From: Altimarinus sp964500515
GTDB lineage: Bacteria > Patescibacteriota > Gracilibacteria > BD1-5 > UBA6164
Direction of reading: 5' to 3'
DNA: 64,000 nt
Assembly (NCBI GenBank): GCA_964500515.1
Contig: CAZCNE010000001.1
Coordinates: forward strand, 1 to 64,000
Below, piece after piece: positions 54,358 through 64,000 of the stretch. Numbering within the stretch: position 1 is the first letter of the stretch; every line of letters begins with the position of its first letter. The notes below the pieces were generated by a model. It did not search any database. It had not been told where the DNA came from and saw only the letters and a list, made by a program, of their open reading frames with translations. The position numbers were made by a program, and so were the translations under genes.

Positions 54358-55788
54358 ATGTTTTTAAAATCATTAAAAATAACTAATTTCAAAAGCTTTT
54401 ATTCTTGAAAGGAAATAAAATTTGCAATACCAAATTGAAAAAAGTGAAGTTGAATTACAGTAATGACCTGAGCAAATAATTCTTGAAAAAGTACTGTTTT
54501 TGATGCTATTAAAAAATTATTTCCAAATGAAAAAATAACAGAAAATGAGAGGAATAATTCTAGTGTAAAAATATTATTTAAAGATTCTGAATGAAAAAAT
54601 AAAGAGCTTAATAATATAAATACCTGATCTCAAATTAATATAAGTTGAGATTCTATTTTGAGTATAAATAATTTTGAATTAATAAGTTCAAGAAGAAGTT
54701 GGAATCATAGATTTAATTGAGAAATGAATTATGATCAATATATGACTAATAGGAATAATGAAAAGAATAAACTTTCTGTTGATGGTAATTTAGGGACTTT
54801 ATTATCAAAAATTAATAAAGATAATGAAATAAAGGCTAAATTTAATTGATATTTAAAAAAGATTTTTGATGATTTTAATGATTGGACTATTGATACTGAT
54901 GAACAATGAGATTATGTTAGATATATATCAAAAAGTTGAAAAAGTCATGTAATCTCATTAACTTGAGATGGTATAATTAGTGTGTTTAGAATAATATCAC
55001 ATATTGTATATACAACTGATAATAAAATACTTCTTATTGATGAACCTGAGCTTTCATTACAACCACAAGCTATAAAAAGGTTGAGTAATATAATTACTGA
55101 AATATCTTCTAATAAACAGGTAATAATAGCAACTCACTCTCCTTATTTTATTCATTGGGAAAATATAATAAACTGAGCTGAAATATATAAATTAAGTAAA
55201 GAGGAAGATAAAGAAACAAAAGTTTATAAAATTAATAAATTAAAAGAATATTTTAGAAATATAACTAACCAAAACTATCAAACACCACATTTGATGGATT
55301 TGGTTTCAAAAGAAATTTTTTTCACACAAAATATTCTTTTCTTAGAATGACAAGAAGATGTCGCACTTATAAATAAATTTATATTAGAAAATGAAATTGA
55401 TATAAATTTTTCAATTTTTTGATATTGATCATGATGAGCAGAAAAAATAGATAGTTTAATTGATTTTGCTAAAGATTTATGAATTAAAAAGGTTTGAGCA
55501 GTATTTGATAATGATAAGTCTGACTTGGTTACGGATTTATCAGAAAAGTATTCTAATTTTTTTATAAAAAGTATTTCTAAAGATGATATAAGAGATAAAT
55601 ATAAATACAAAGTAAATAAAACACAAGTTTCAGAAAAATGAGATTATTTAATAATTGATTGAAAAACAAAATCATCAAAAGTTTTATTTAAAAGTTGACT
55701 CTTTGATTCAAAATGAAATATTAAAGTTTCTTCAAAAGAAGAGCTTAACATTTTAATAACAGATTTTATAAATTATTGTAATAATTAA
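54358..55788 (+). CDS. OLD-like ATPase/TOPRIM nuclease inserted between hsdS and hsdR
   Basis: 476 aa. Residues 1-300 form an ABC-type ATPase: LKITNFKSF, Walker A GANNSGKST (38-46) and Walker B LLIDEPELSLQPQA (D228/E229), ending with an IIATHSPYFI switch. The C-terminal TOPRIM domain has the acidic Glu in ILFLEGQEDVALI (about 330) and DxD in AVFDNDKSD (384/386). This is the layout of OLD-family endonucleases, including the GajA subunit of Gabija. No UvrD-like GajB is adjacent. A phage-defence role is likely by family and place. Confidence 0.88.
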
Positions 55789-55828
55789 ACAAAATTATAA
55801 GCAATTTATATATTAATATTTACCAAAT

Positions 55829-56200
55829 ATGATAGAAATAAATACATTTTATAATAGGTATTGAGAGCCAATATATAGATTACTTAATAATTGAAGAATT
55901 GTTGGATTTAATGGTATAAGTTATTGATTTATAGATTGAATAAATCTATATAATTATAGTTGAAAACATGTATGATTTTATGATTCATGATTATTAAGAG
56001 ATCTTAACTGATATGTTGTATGATTTTGAGAAAAAGTTACATCTAATGTAAAACCTCTTTTACCATTGAAACATTTGAAGCCTATACCATATATAGTTAC
56101 TATTGAACCAATTAGACCAATAAAATCTATACCTTATATTAAGCCAATATATAGCTTTTATTGGTCTGATATTGATTTGGAAATATTATTTAATCAATAA
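55829..56200 (+). CDS. 4-fold beta-flower-domain protein
   Basis: 123 aa. Four short repeats of the form 'x-x-G-x-hydrophobic-hydrophobic-G-F' appear: NNGRIVGFNG, SYGFIDGINLYN, SGKHVGFYDSG and LNGYVVGFG, as in the 4-fold beta-flower domain. The tail is proline/isoleucine-rich (LKPIPYIVTIEPIRPIKSIP). This small fold occurs in bacterial genes near defence or mobile functions; its activity is unknown. Most repeat glycines are UGA-coded. It lies between the OLD-like and coiled-coil genes. Confidence 0.75.
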
Positions 56201-56204
56201 TAAA

Positions 56205-56573
56205 ATGAATAAAGAATTAACAAATGAAGAGTTGTCAAATTCTTGAGTTTCAAAATTATTGATGAAAAATAATGAGGAACTAAAATTGGAGATAGATAAC
56301 TATAAAAAAGAAATTAAAAGACTTCAAAATACTTTTGAAAAACTGAGAAAATCATATAATGACATTGAAAGTGAATTGAAAATAATTAAAAATAAGTATA
56401 AATATGATATTATCCTTGAAATATTAAAAATCATTATATCCATTTTTCTTATATGATTTTTTACAAATATATTAACAAATAATATGAAAAATTTAGTTTT
56501 ATGGATTATAGTAATTTTTCTTATTATAATTTATATAACAATTTTTATTTATCAGTATTTTAAAAATAAATAA
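56205..56573 (+). CDS. Coiled-coil protein with two C-terminal membrane helices
   Basis: 122 aa. Residues about 20-68 form a coiled coil (NNEELKLEIDNYKKEIKRLQ onward). Two hydrophobic helices follow (about 70-85 and 97-115), the second ending YITIFIYQYFKNK. The start is four bases after the beta-flower stop and the stop two bases before hsdR, so translation is tightly linked. It could anchor a complex of the neighbouring defence proteins at the membrane; this is inference. Confidence 0.65.
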
Positions 56574-56575
56574 CC

Positions 56576-59500
56576 ATGACTAACCAATTTACAGAAAACA
56601 ATCTTATAGAAAAAACAGCTATAGAAATATTTCAAAATCTATGGTGACAAAATTGTTTTATAGATGCATTCACAAAAGAAGGTGAAGAAAAACTATGAAG
56701 AAATAATAGATGAGAAGTAGTTTTGACTAAATTTCTTGAACCAAAATTAAGAGAACTAAATCCTGACTTACCAAGTGAGGCTATTTTGAAAGCTCTTGAA
56801 ATAATAATTCAAGATAGAAGCACTTTGTCACTAGAAAGAGCAAATAAAGAAATATATGATTTACTAAAAGATTGAGTAACAGTTAGTTATACTGATGAAG
56901 ATGGAAATGATGAAATAGCAAAAGTAAAAGTACTAGATCTAGAAACTCCAGAAAATAATGATTTTATGCTGGTAAGCCAATTATGGATTACTTGAGAATT
57001 GTATACAAGAAGACCTGATCTCATCGGTTTTGTAAATGGTATTCCTATGATTTTTATCGAGCTAAAATGAGCAGGTAAAAATCTAAAAGATGCTTATTAT
57101 AACAATATCAAGGATTACAAAGACACTATTCCACAAATATTTTGGTACAATGCAATTTTGATTATTTCAAATGGTATTGAAAGCAAAATCTGAGCTATTA
57201 CTTCTTGATTTGAACATTTTAATGATTGGAAAAAAGTATCAGACGAAAATGAAAGTCCAAAAGTAAGTTTAGAAACTATTTTAAATTGAACTTGTGAGCA
57301 AACAAGATTTTTAGATATATTTGAAAACTTTAGTTTGTTTGATGAGTCAAAAGGAAATATTATCAAAATAGTTGCAAGAAATCATCAATATTTGTGAGTA
57401 AATAAAGCTCTAAAAAATGTAGAAAATAGAAAGCAGTTACAAGGGAAACTTTGAGTTTTTTGGCATACTCAATGAAGTGGAAAATCATATTCTATGATGT
57501 TTTTAACTCAAAAAATAAATAGAAAATTTAAATGAAATTTTACTTTTGTAATCGTTACAGATAGAACAGAACTAGATAAACAAATTGCAAAAGGTTATAA
57601 AAATGCTGGAATAGTTAAAACAAAAGAAACTCATGCTGAAAGTGTGGCTGATTTAAAAAAACTTTTAAAAGCAGATCATAGATATATTTTTACTCTTATA
57701 CATAAGTTTCAAGATCCAGAATTATTAAGTGATAGAGATGATATCATAATCATCACTGATGAAGCTCATAGAAGTCAATACAGTACACTTGCAATGAACA
57801 TGAGAATATCTCTACCAAATGCAAGTTTTATAGGGTTTACTTGAACTCCTTTAATAGCTGAAGAAAAAGAGAAAACAAAAGAAGTATTTTGAGAATATGT
57901 TTCTGTTTATAACTTTGCTCAATCAGTAGAAGATAAAGCAACAGTCCCAATTTATTATGAAAATAGAGTTCCTGAAGTAGAAAATATAAATCCAGACTTA
58001 CAAGCTGAAATAGATAAAATCCAAAATAGTTTTAACTTAAATGATGAAGAATCAGAAGAATTAGAGAAAAAATTTCAAGTTTGATATAAAATTTTAACTT
58101 CAGAAGATAGATTAAATACCGTTGCAAAAGATATAGTTAAACACTATTTAGAGAGATGAAATACTTGAAAAGCTATGGTTGTTTCTATTGATAAAAAAAC
58201 AGCTGTGAGAATGTATGTAAAAGTAAATGAAGAACTGAAAAATTATAAAGAATCTATAGAAAAAGAATTAAAACAAAAACTTACAAATACTAATAAAGCA
58301 GAGATAGAAAATAGACTTGAATTTTTAAACGAGCTTGATACTGCAGTTATGATAAGTTTGTGAGATAATCAAAATGAAATAGCTACTTTTAGAGAACTAT
58401 GAATTGATTTTGCACCTATTAGAAAAAGAATTCAAAATGATGATCTAGAAACAGCTTTCAAAAAAACAAGCTATGAACCATGAGAAAAGAAATTAAAACT
58501 TGTTTTTGTTTGTAGTATGTGGCTTACTGGTTTTGATGTGCCAGATATGACAACTTTATATTTAGATAAGCCTCTAAAAAATCATACTCTTATGCAAACT
58601 ATTGCCAGAGTAAATAGAGTTTATAAAGAAAAAACAAATGGTTTGATAGTAGATTATATCTGAGTTTTTTATAATCTTCAAAAAGCACTTTCTATTTATG
58701 CTTCTACAGAAGAATGAAATCAAATCTGAGATATCATAAAAGAAAAGTGAGAACTTGTAATAAAGTTAAAACAAGAACAGTCTGAAATGAGTTTGTTTTT
58801 GAGATGATTAAATCTTAGTTTAAAAGATATATTTGATGCAAAATGATTGCAAAAAATACAGATTATAGAAGATTTTGTAAATACTATTTTATCAAGTGAA
58901 AAAACAAAAAAAGAGTTTCAAAACTCATTTTCAAAAATAAATCTACTTTACAAAGCTATACTTCCAGATGTAAAAGCAAGTGAATTTAGTGAGTATATTC
59001 AACTTTTAAATATCCTAAATGAAAGAATAAGAAGTCTTTCTATAGATGAGTATAATCTAGATGAAATCAAAAAAGAAATGGAAGATTTACTTGATGAATC
59101 TTTAGTAACTGAAAAATATAAAATAGAGAAAAAATTTGAAGTAAAAGATTTGAGTAAGATAGATTTTGAAGCTTTAAAAAATTACTTTGCAAATAGTAGA
59201 AAAAATATGCAACTTGAAAGTTTTAAAACAGCTATTGAAGAAAAAATAGAGGAAATGGTACAAAAAAATAAATCTAGAAAAAGATTTATTGATAAACTTA
59301 ATTTGATACTTTGAGAATACAATTCAGGATCAAAAAATGTAGATGATACATTTAATGCTCTTATAACTTTAGCTCAAATGTTAAATGATGAAGATAGAAG
59401 ATGAAAAATGGAGTGATTGTCAGAAGAAGAACTTGCTTTGTATGATATACTTTTAAAAGAAGATATTTCACCAGATGAAGAGAAGAAAATCAAAAAAATA

Positions 59501-59719
59501 GCTCATGATCTACTTCAAAAACTTAGAAAAGAAAAACTTGTTTTAGATTGGAGAAAAAAAGCTGATACTAGAGCTTCAGTGAAAATTACAATTGAAGATT
59601 TTCTTTATGATGAACTACCACAAAGTTATAATGAAGTAGTTTTAAAAGAAAAAGTAGATGATGTTTATTTTCATGTGTATGACAACTATGTAGGTGAAGG
59701 AAAAAGTGTTTATTGTTAA
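56576..59719 (+). CDS. hsdR: Type I restriction endonuclease/translocase subunit
   Basis: 1047 aa. The N-terminal nuclease has RPDLIGFVNGIPMIFIELKG, the PD-ExK motif. The SF2 motor shows Walker A WHTQGSGKSYSM, DEAH-type box IITDEAHRSQY, FIGFTGTPL, and motif VI MQTIARVNRVYKEK. The C-terminal helical domain (from about 740) binds HsdM. It cleaves unmodified DNA after translocation. It forms the RM system with hsdM and hsdS, from which it is separated by three extra genes. Confidence 0.96.
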
Positions 59720-59729
59720 TTTTATTTCC

Positions 59730-60671
59730 ATGCAAGATATTTTAAACCAATTAAAAACCATAAAATCCAACTATTCTACACAAGAGATCCAGAAGGAAGC
59801 AAAAAACATATTTTGCCTCCTTACTTTTTTGAACTACCTTCAAATTAGATGACAAGTAAATCTAAATAATAAAATAGATAATTTTCTAGAGTTTTTTAAC
59901 TTAGTAGATTGGAGTAAAAAGGATAAACTCAATTATTTTTATGCTAATTTTTATAACTATCTAGAGTTTTTTAGTCTAGCTTGAAACAGGGAACTAGAAA
60001 AAGAAGATATAAAAAAGTTTTTTGAAAATAATAAGTATTTACAAATAAATAAAGAAGAACTAGAGCAAATTTATATCACCATAAATAAAAACTTTAGTAT
60101 TGATGATTTTTGGGAGTTATTCTATGAGTGATATATTACAGACTTTTTTGAAAGTGTTTATTATTCTTATTATGAACTTTGAAATCATGATAAAGAGAAA
60201 AGAGTTATAATGAACACTTTATCGTATTTATACAATGTTTTATGAGATATTTTTGAAATAGATCAAAACATCTTAAACAAAAAACAACAAATATCTTTTG
60301 ATAAATTCATAACTTCTTATTTTTACATCTGATTTATAGATATAGAATGAGTAACTTTTAAAGATAATAATCCTGTATTTAAAATAAAAATACTTCAAAA
60401 ACTTTGAGATATTTTAGAAGAAATAGAAAATACAAGAGCTCTAATCCTAGATAAACTATTTGATGAAGCATACAAAGAAATAAGGATCAGAAAAAAGAAC
60501 TGAGAACCACACTTACTAGAGGGAAGTCTAGAATTTGAATGAGATGAAAACAAGTTTGTAGAACTAAGAAAAAAGTATCCAAATTCAGAGATAAATACCA
60601 AAAACTACAAAGGAAAAACTCAAAAATACGAGATAAGAGAAAAACTTTGGCTTGATAATTCAAGTAAATAA
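59730..60671 (+). CDS. Hypothetical protein, 313 aa, downstream of hsdR
   Basis: It starts ten bases after the hsdR stop. It is a Tyr/Phe/Asn-rich soluble helical protein with no recognised motif; the C-terminus is charged (EGDENKFVELRKKYPN). It is probably co-transcribed with the restriction operon. The function is unknown; it could be an island-specific accessory or anti-restriction factor, which is inference only. Confidence 0.6.
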
Positions 60672-60773
60672 ATATAATGCACTTATATCTTATGAAATAC
60701 TAAGATTCAAATACAGTGATAGAAAAGAGCCATTTTTGAAATAAAAAATAGGATTTCTACGAACTGTTAATCA
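60672..60773 (+). other. Short stretch with decayed coding text
   Basis: Two overlapping frames read plausible protein text without starts: VNKYNALISYEILRFKYSD continuing to KEPFLK and a stop, and DFYELLINAYKGANQKSTLR in a shifted frame that overlaps the 43-aa gene. This suggests a broken ancestral gene between the 313-aa and 43-aa genes. Confidence is low. Confidence 0.3.
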
Positions 60774-60905
60774 ATGCTTACAAATGAGCAAATCAGAAAA
60801 GCACTTTGAGATAGCTTTTCAAACCTAACAGAGCAAGAAGTAGAGCAATTGGGAATCCAAATGCTTAATTTTTGGTCAATGATTTTAGAAGATGAAGAGG
60901 TTTAA
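60774..60905 (+). CDS. 43-aa small acidic protein before the recombinase
   Basis: MLTNEQIRKALGDSFSNLTE begins a short amphipathic helical protein ending MLNFWSMILEDEEV. The composition is coding-like with one UGA glycine. The recombinase ATG is 84 bases downstream, so it may be a small regulator or accessory of the mobile element. Length is the main reason for doubt. Confidence 0.5.
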
Positions 60906-60988
60906 TAGCCTCTTTTTCTTTGGATATTTTATCAACTATAGTTATACTGATAGATAACAAGTATAATTACTTTATTTTAAAAGAAAAT

Positions 60989-62473
60989 ATGAGAGAAACA
61001 GCGATAATATACTGTAGAAAGTCTACAGATAGAGAGGATAGACAAACTAATTCACTTGAGCACCAATTAAACAACTGTAGAAAATCAGCTGAAAACAATG
61101 GATTAGTAGTACTTGATGAGATTCAAGAAAGTGTAAGTGCAAAGACAGGATGAAAAAGAGCATGATTCAATAGGATGGTAGAAGAATGTAGCAAATGAAG
61201 AGTAGATTATATCATTATTGATGAAACAAAAAGACTTGCAAGAAATATAATGGATTCAGCTCTTATAATCTGACTCCTAGATAATAATCAAATTAAATGA
61301 ATTATTACAACTGATAAGAAATTTGAAGCCAGTGATATATCTTCAAAATTTATGTTATTATTAGAACTATGAATATCTAAAATGGATAATGAGCATAGAA
61401 GTAAGGATATAAAAGCAAAAATGATAACAGCATTACACAGATGACAATGGTTATCAAAAGCAACTTTTGGTTACAGAAATGTATGACCAAAATGAAAAAG
61501 AGATGTAGAAGTAGTAGAGGAAGAAGCGAAACTTGTTTTAAATGCTTTTATAATGAGGAGTCAAAATAGAACACTTCAAGAAATATCTGACTTCCTAGAA
61601 GAAAAAACAAAAAAGAAATGGAACTGAGAAAGAGTATCAAAAATGCTTACTAATACGAAATATTACTGATTACAAAAATTTTGATGAGAAGAAGCCTTAC
61701 TTGATAGTCCTTGATATAGACCACTGGTATCAAAGGAGCTTTTTGATAAGGTAAATAAAGTAACAAGAACAATACCATATAAAAAACAAGAATCACTTCC
61801 AAGATATTTTTCAAACATACTCAAAGATACAGATGGAAACAATTTATATGTTTATAAAACAAAATGACATATATATTACCATTGATGAAAAAATACATCG
61901 TATAAAATAAATATCAGCCAAAAACAGATATTTAAAGAAGTAGAGAAATATATTGATAACTACAACTTCCCAAAACCTTTTATAGCTTTATCAAAAGCAA
62001 CTCTCAAAGAATACTACAAAGATAAGGTAAGTATGAGAGAAACTGATATGAGAAGAACAAAAAAAGAACTCACACAAGTAGAAGAAAGACTATCGAGTCT
62101 ACTTGAGAAGTTCTTGGATAATGATATAGATAAAAAGACTTATGATGAAAAAAAGAAAACTTTATCAACTGAAAAAATACAATTAGAAGAATCTTACAAT
62201 GCAATAAAGCAATGATATAACAATATTATAGAAATTATAGAAAACTTGTGCGAACTCGTAGAAAACCTGTCTGGTAGCTATAAAAATGGAAATGATGCTA
62301 AAAAATGAAAAATAATAAGAGCGATGCAGTGCGAACTCATTATAAACAACAAAAAAGAGCTTACTATAAAGGAAAGTAAGCTCTTTGAGATAATAAAATC
62401 TCTTAATTTTCAGTATTGGTACTCTCACGGGGAATTGAACCCCGGTCTCGACCGTGAGAGGGTCGCGTCCTAG
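60989..62473 (+). CDS. Large serine recombinase (site-specific integrase/invertase)
   Basis: 494 aa. The N-terminal resolvase domain starts TAIIYCRKSTDREDRQTNS with the catalytic Ser12, followed by the DETKRLARNIMD helix. A recombinase domain (KATFGYRNVGPKGKR, the WNGERVSKMLTNTKYYGL region) and a zinc-ribbon/coiled-coil end (from about 330) follow. It probably mobilised the restriction island. ATG 60989 gives the standard N-terminus. The last 19 codons are antisense to the tRNA-Glu gene and the TAG stop lies inside it, so the element abuts its target. Confidence 0.93.
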
Positions 62474-62491
62474 CCACTAGACGATGAGAGC
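62417..62491 (-). tRNA. trnE: tRNA-Glu (anticodon CUC)
   Basis: The minus strand folds as a full cloverleaf: acceptor GCTCTCA, D arm, anticodon loop CTCTCAC (anticodon CUC, Glu for GAG), T arm CGGGGTTCAATTCCCCG, and an encoded CCA end. The acceptor's first pair is G1:U72 rather than G:C, perhaps altered by integration at the 3' end. The recombinase gene ends inside it on the opposite strand. Confidence 0.9.
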
Positions 62492-62529
62492 AGAAATTAA
62501 TTTAAAACAGTAAAATTTATTTATAAAAG

Positions 62530-62589
62530 AAAATGGTAAAATGGTTTTTTATGAAAGGTATTCATTAAATTTTACCATTTTACCATTTT
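62530..62589 (-). terminator. Long hairpin after rplK
   Basis: AAAATGGTAAAATGG (62530-62544) and CCATTTTACCATTTT (62575-62589) form a perfect 15-bp stem with a 30-base interior that can extend the fold (ATGAA/TTCAT). On the minus strand it follows the rplK stop and is followed by T-rich sequence, then tRNA-Glu. Confidence 0.6.
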
Positions 62590-62600
62590 AATTTTACAAT

Positions 62601-63065
62601 TTATTTAATCTTTGCAGCAACTTCTTCTTTTGTCATATCATGAATATCTGTAGTTACTCATGCAGCTCTTGCAGTTCAATCAAGTATTTTCATAGCTCAA
62701 GCAAGATCTTTTGCATTTAAATCAGGCATTTTTTGAGCAGCTAATTCTTTTAATTGATCAAAACTTAAGTGTCAAACTTTGTCCTTATGAGGAACTTTTG
62801 ATCAACTTTTTAATTTCAATTTATCTTTTATCAAAACTCAAGCAGGTGGTTCTTTTACTACAAAATCAAAACTTTTATCTTCATATACACTTATAACAAC
62901 TGGTAATAAAACTCACATTTTGTCTTTTGTTCTATCATTGAAAGCTTGAGTAAATTGAGGAATAGGTATTCAATGTTGTCCTAAAGCAGGTCCAACTGGA
63001 GGAGCAGGATTGGCTTGTCCTCATTTGATTTGCAATTTTATATATGCTTTTACTTTTTTTGCCAT
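62601..63065 (-). CDS. rplK: Ribosomal protein L11
   Basis: 154 aa, L11 of the 50S GTPase centre: KKVKAYIKLQIKGGQANPAP, VGPALGQHGIPI, FTQAFNDRT, SFDFVVKEPPA (the rRNA-binding C-terminal domain follows), and GTARAAGVTTDI. The length is a little over the usual 140-145. No rplA follows in this window, so the usual L11-L1 pairing is broken here. Confidence 0.96.
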
Positions 63066-63075
63066 TAGTTTTAAA

Positions 63076-63105
63076 TTAATAATTAATAATTAATAATTAA
63101 TAATT
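63076..63105. repeat. 7-bp tandem repeat upstream of rplK
   Basis: TTAATAA repeats four times plus two bases, just before the rplK start on the minus strand. It may alter promoter spacing or simply be AT-rich slippage. Confidence 0.6.
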
Positions 63106-63109
63106 TTAG

Positions 63110-63272
63110 ATTATTAGTTATTATAATTTATTATCTTTAATTTTTAGTTTATATTTTCGGGAAAAAATACAAGAATTTAAAGGTAATAAAAAATTGTGTA
63201 GAAGCTCACGAGTTGCATTATACAAAATAATCAAATAAAATCAAACATTTTTTATTTGATTATTATTTTTTA
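63110..63272 (+). other. Intergenic block with a strong stem-loop, possible small RNA
   Basis: No gene lies here. A less AT-rich segment (63193-63220) precedes AATAATCAAATAAAA (63226-63240), which pairs perfectly with TTTTATTTGATTATT (63250-63264) and is followed by a T run on the plus strand. The hairpin would terminate a transcript, yet it lies between the rplK start and ssb, so it may end a small RNA or attenuate ssb. Confidence 0.4.
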
Positions 63273-63359
63273 TTTCTTATAATTTGAAACTAGAAAAGTT
63301 TTATAGATAGTTAACGATATTCTTAAGCTTTTTCACTTTTATACCTTTATATTTTTATT

Positions 63360-63809
63360 ATGGATTTAAATAAAGCACAAATTATAGGAAGACTTACAAA
63401 TGATATAGAACTTAGAACTACTCCAAATTGACAAAGTGTTACTAGCTTTTCTGTTGCTACAAATAGAAATTGGACAGATTCTAGCGGTATGAAACAAGAA
63501 CAAGCAGAATTTCATAATGTAGTTTTATGGTGAAAATTAGCGGAAATTGCAAGTCAATATTTACAAAAATGAAAAAGACTTTATATAGAATGAAGATTAC
63601 AAACTCGTAATTGGGAAGCACAAGATTGAACAAAAAGATATAGAACTGAAATTATTTGAGACAATATGATTATGCTAGATAGTTTATGATCTAGTTGAGC
63701 TTGAACTTGAAATGAATCAAATTATTCAAATGAAAATGAAACTCCTGTTGTGAAAAAAACAGAAAGTAAAAAAGAAGAAGAAATCAATATAGAAGATATT
63801 CCTTTTTAG
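63360..63809 (+). CDS. ssb: Single-stranded DNA-binding protein
   Basis: 149 aa. The OB fold opens LNKAQIIGRLTNDIELRTTPNGQSVTSFSVATNRNW, followed by FHNVVLWGKLAEIASQYLQKG and RLYIEGRLQTRNWEAQDG. A low-complexity linker leads to the acidic, protein-binding tip INIEDIPF. It coats single-stranded DNA in replication and repair. Confidence 0.97.
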
Positions 63810-63830
63810 TTAAATAATTATTGAATAATT

Positions 63831-63864
63831 AAAAAAAGTTTTAGGATTTCCTAGAACTTTTTTT
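63831..63864 (+). terminator. Terminator of ssb
   Basis: AAAAAAAGTTTTAGGA pairs with TCCTAGAACTTTTTTT (one G:T pair) around two bases, 21 bases after the ssb stop. Confidence 0.85.
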
Positions 63865-63990
63865 GTTTGTAAAAAAATAATATATTTTAATTAAATTCGT
63901 TTTAGTGTAAGTTTTACCATTAAAAATTTCATTAAAACAATCATGAAATATATTATAAGAAATTTTAACATATTTAATTTTTGCTTTCAT
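63841..63990 (-). CDS. Possible 49-aa protein or gene fragment at the window edge
   Basis: A minus-strand frame from ATG 63990 to TAA 63841 reads MKAKIKYVKISYNIFHDCF and continues basic and aromatic, ending inside the ssb terminator. It resembles the C-terminal tail of a transposase-like protein, but the length and AT bias make it uncertain. The upstream part lies outside the window. Confidence 0.3.
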   Translation of the reverse strand: MKAKIKYVKISYNIFHDCFNEIFNGKTYTKTNLIKIYYFFTNKKSSRKS

Positions 63991-64000
63991 ACAAATTTTA

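Noticed and set aside
54358..55788. A complete Gabija system
   Set aside because: Only the GajA-like ATPase/TOPRIM protein is present; no UvrD/Rep-type helicase (GajB) is adjacent.
58847..59719. Two separate genes in the hsdR tail
   Set aside because: They are only pieces between UGA codons; with UGA as Gly they are the C-terminal domain of one 1047-aa HsdR.
63076..63105. CRISPR-like repeats
   Set aside because: The 7-bp units are directly adjacent with no spacers. I saw no CRISPR array and no cas gene in the window.

Overview
**Organism.** The window is very AT-rich and can only be read if UGA is decoded as glycine (translation table 25). With UGA as a stop, nearly every gene breaks into short pieces. 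With UGA = Gly, long uninterrupted frames appear and UGA falls on invariant glycines: P-loops, the shikimate kinase and DAHP synthase motifs, Nudix GG, ABC-transporter signatures, ROK and EPSP synthase loops. This points to the Patescibacteria/CPR groups Absconditabacteria (SR1) or Gracilibacteria (BD1-5); I cannot separate the two from this window. The few CGA and CGG codons I checked fit arginine. All gene coordinates below use UGA = Gly, with TAA and TAG as stops.

**1-10.5 kb, envelope, DNA transfer and signalling.** A partial FISUMP-type surface protein, a VirD4-like ATPase, a minus-strand run (SpoIIE-type phosphatase, VirB4-like ATPase, a 371-aa unknown, a DEDDh exonuclease), a secreted Spy-like repeat protein, and a Ser/Thr kinase interrupted by two homopolymer frameshifts.

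**10.6-23.7 kb, transport and regulation.** A cupin, a CPA1 antiporter, a MacA/MacB-type ABC exporter (the membrane-fusion gene has a homopolymer frameshift), a PadR plus PspC-domain pair, an OmpR/HisKA two-component system, a truncated DsbA-like gene, a Nudix hydrolase, and a divergent peroxiredoxin/Fur-like pair sharing Fur/PerR-like palindromes.

**23.7-39.6 kb, aromatic amino acids.** An essentially complete chorismate, prephenate and Phe/Tyr pathway, lacking only the final aminotransferase. Members are a fused shikimate kinase-dehydroquinate dehydratase, then aroE, DAHP synthase, aroB, aroA, aroC, chorismate mutase, prephenate dehydratase and prephenate dehydrogenase. A single-chain, mitochondrial-type PheRS lies among them, with HAD, ROK, PfkB and aldolase-like sugar-phosphate proteins. 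Both transcription units begin with a previously hidden leader peptide packed with Phe and Tyr codons, followed by mutually exclusive hairpins and a terminator: two paralogous attenuators. A REP/RAYT pair sits inside the cluster, and one REP copy lies inside the RAYT gene itself.

**39.6-49.6 kb.** Two neighbouring unknown proteins, a decayed gene, a metallophosphoesterase, a SIS-domain protein, a Y-family DNA polymerase, a 34-aa acidic peptide gene and large membrane proteins.

**49.7-62.5 kb, mobile defence island.** RhuM, type I restriction-modification genes hsdM, hsdS and hsdR, with four extra genes inserted between them: a membrane protein, an OLD-like ATPase/TOPRIM nuclease, a 4-fold beta-flower-like protein and a coiled-coil membrane protein. 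A 313-aa unknown, a 43-aa protein and a large serine recombinase follow. The recombinase C-terminus is encoded antisense to a tRNA-Glu(CUC) gene, which marks the probable integration site.

**62.5-64 kb.** Core genes rplK and ssb with strong hairpins.
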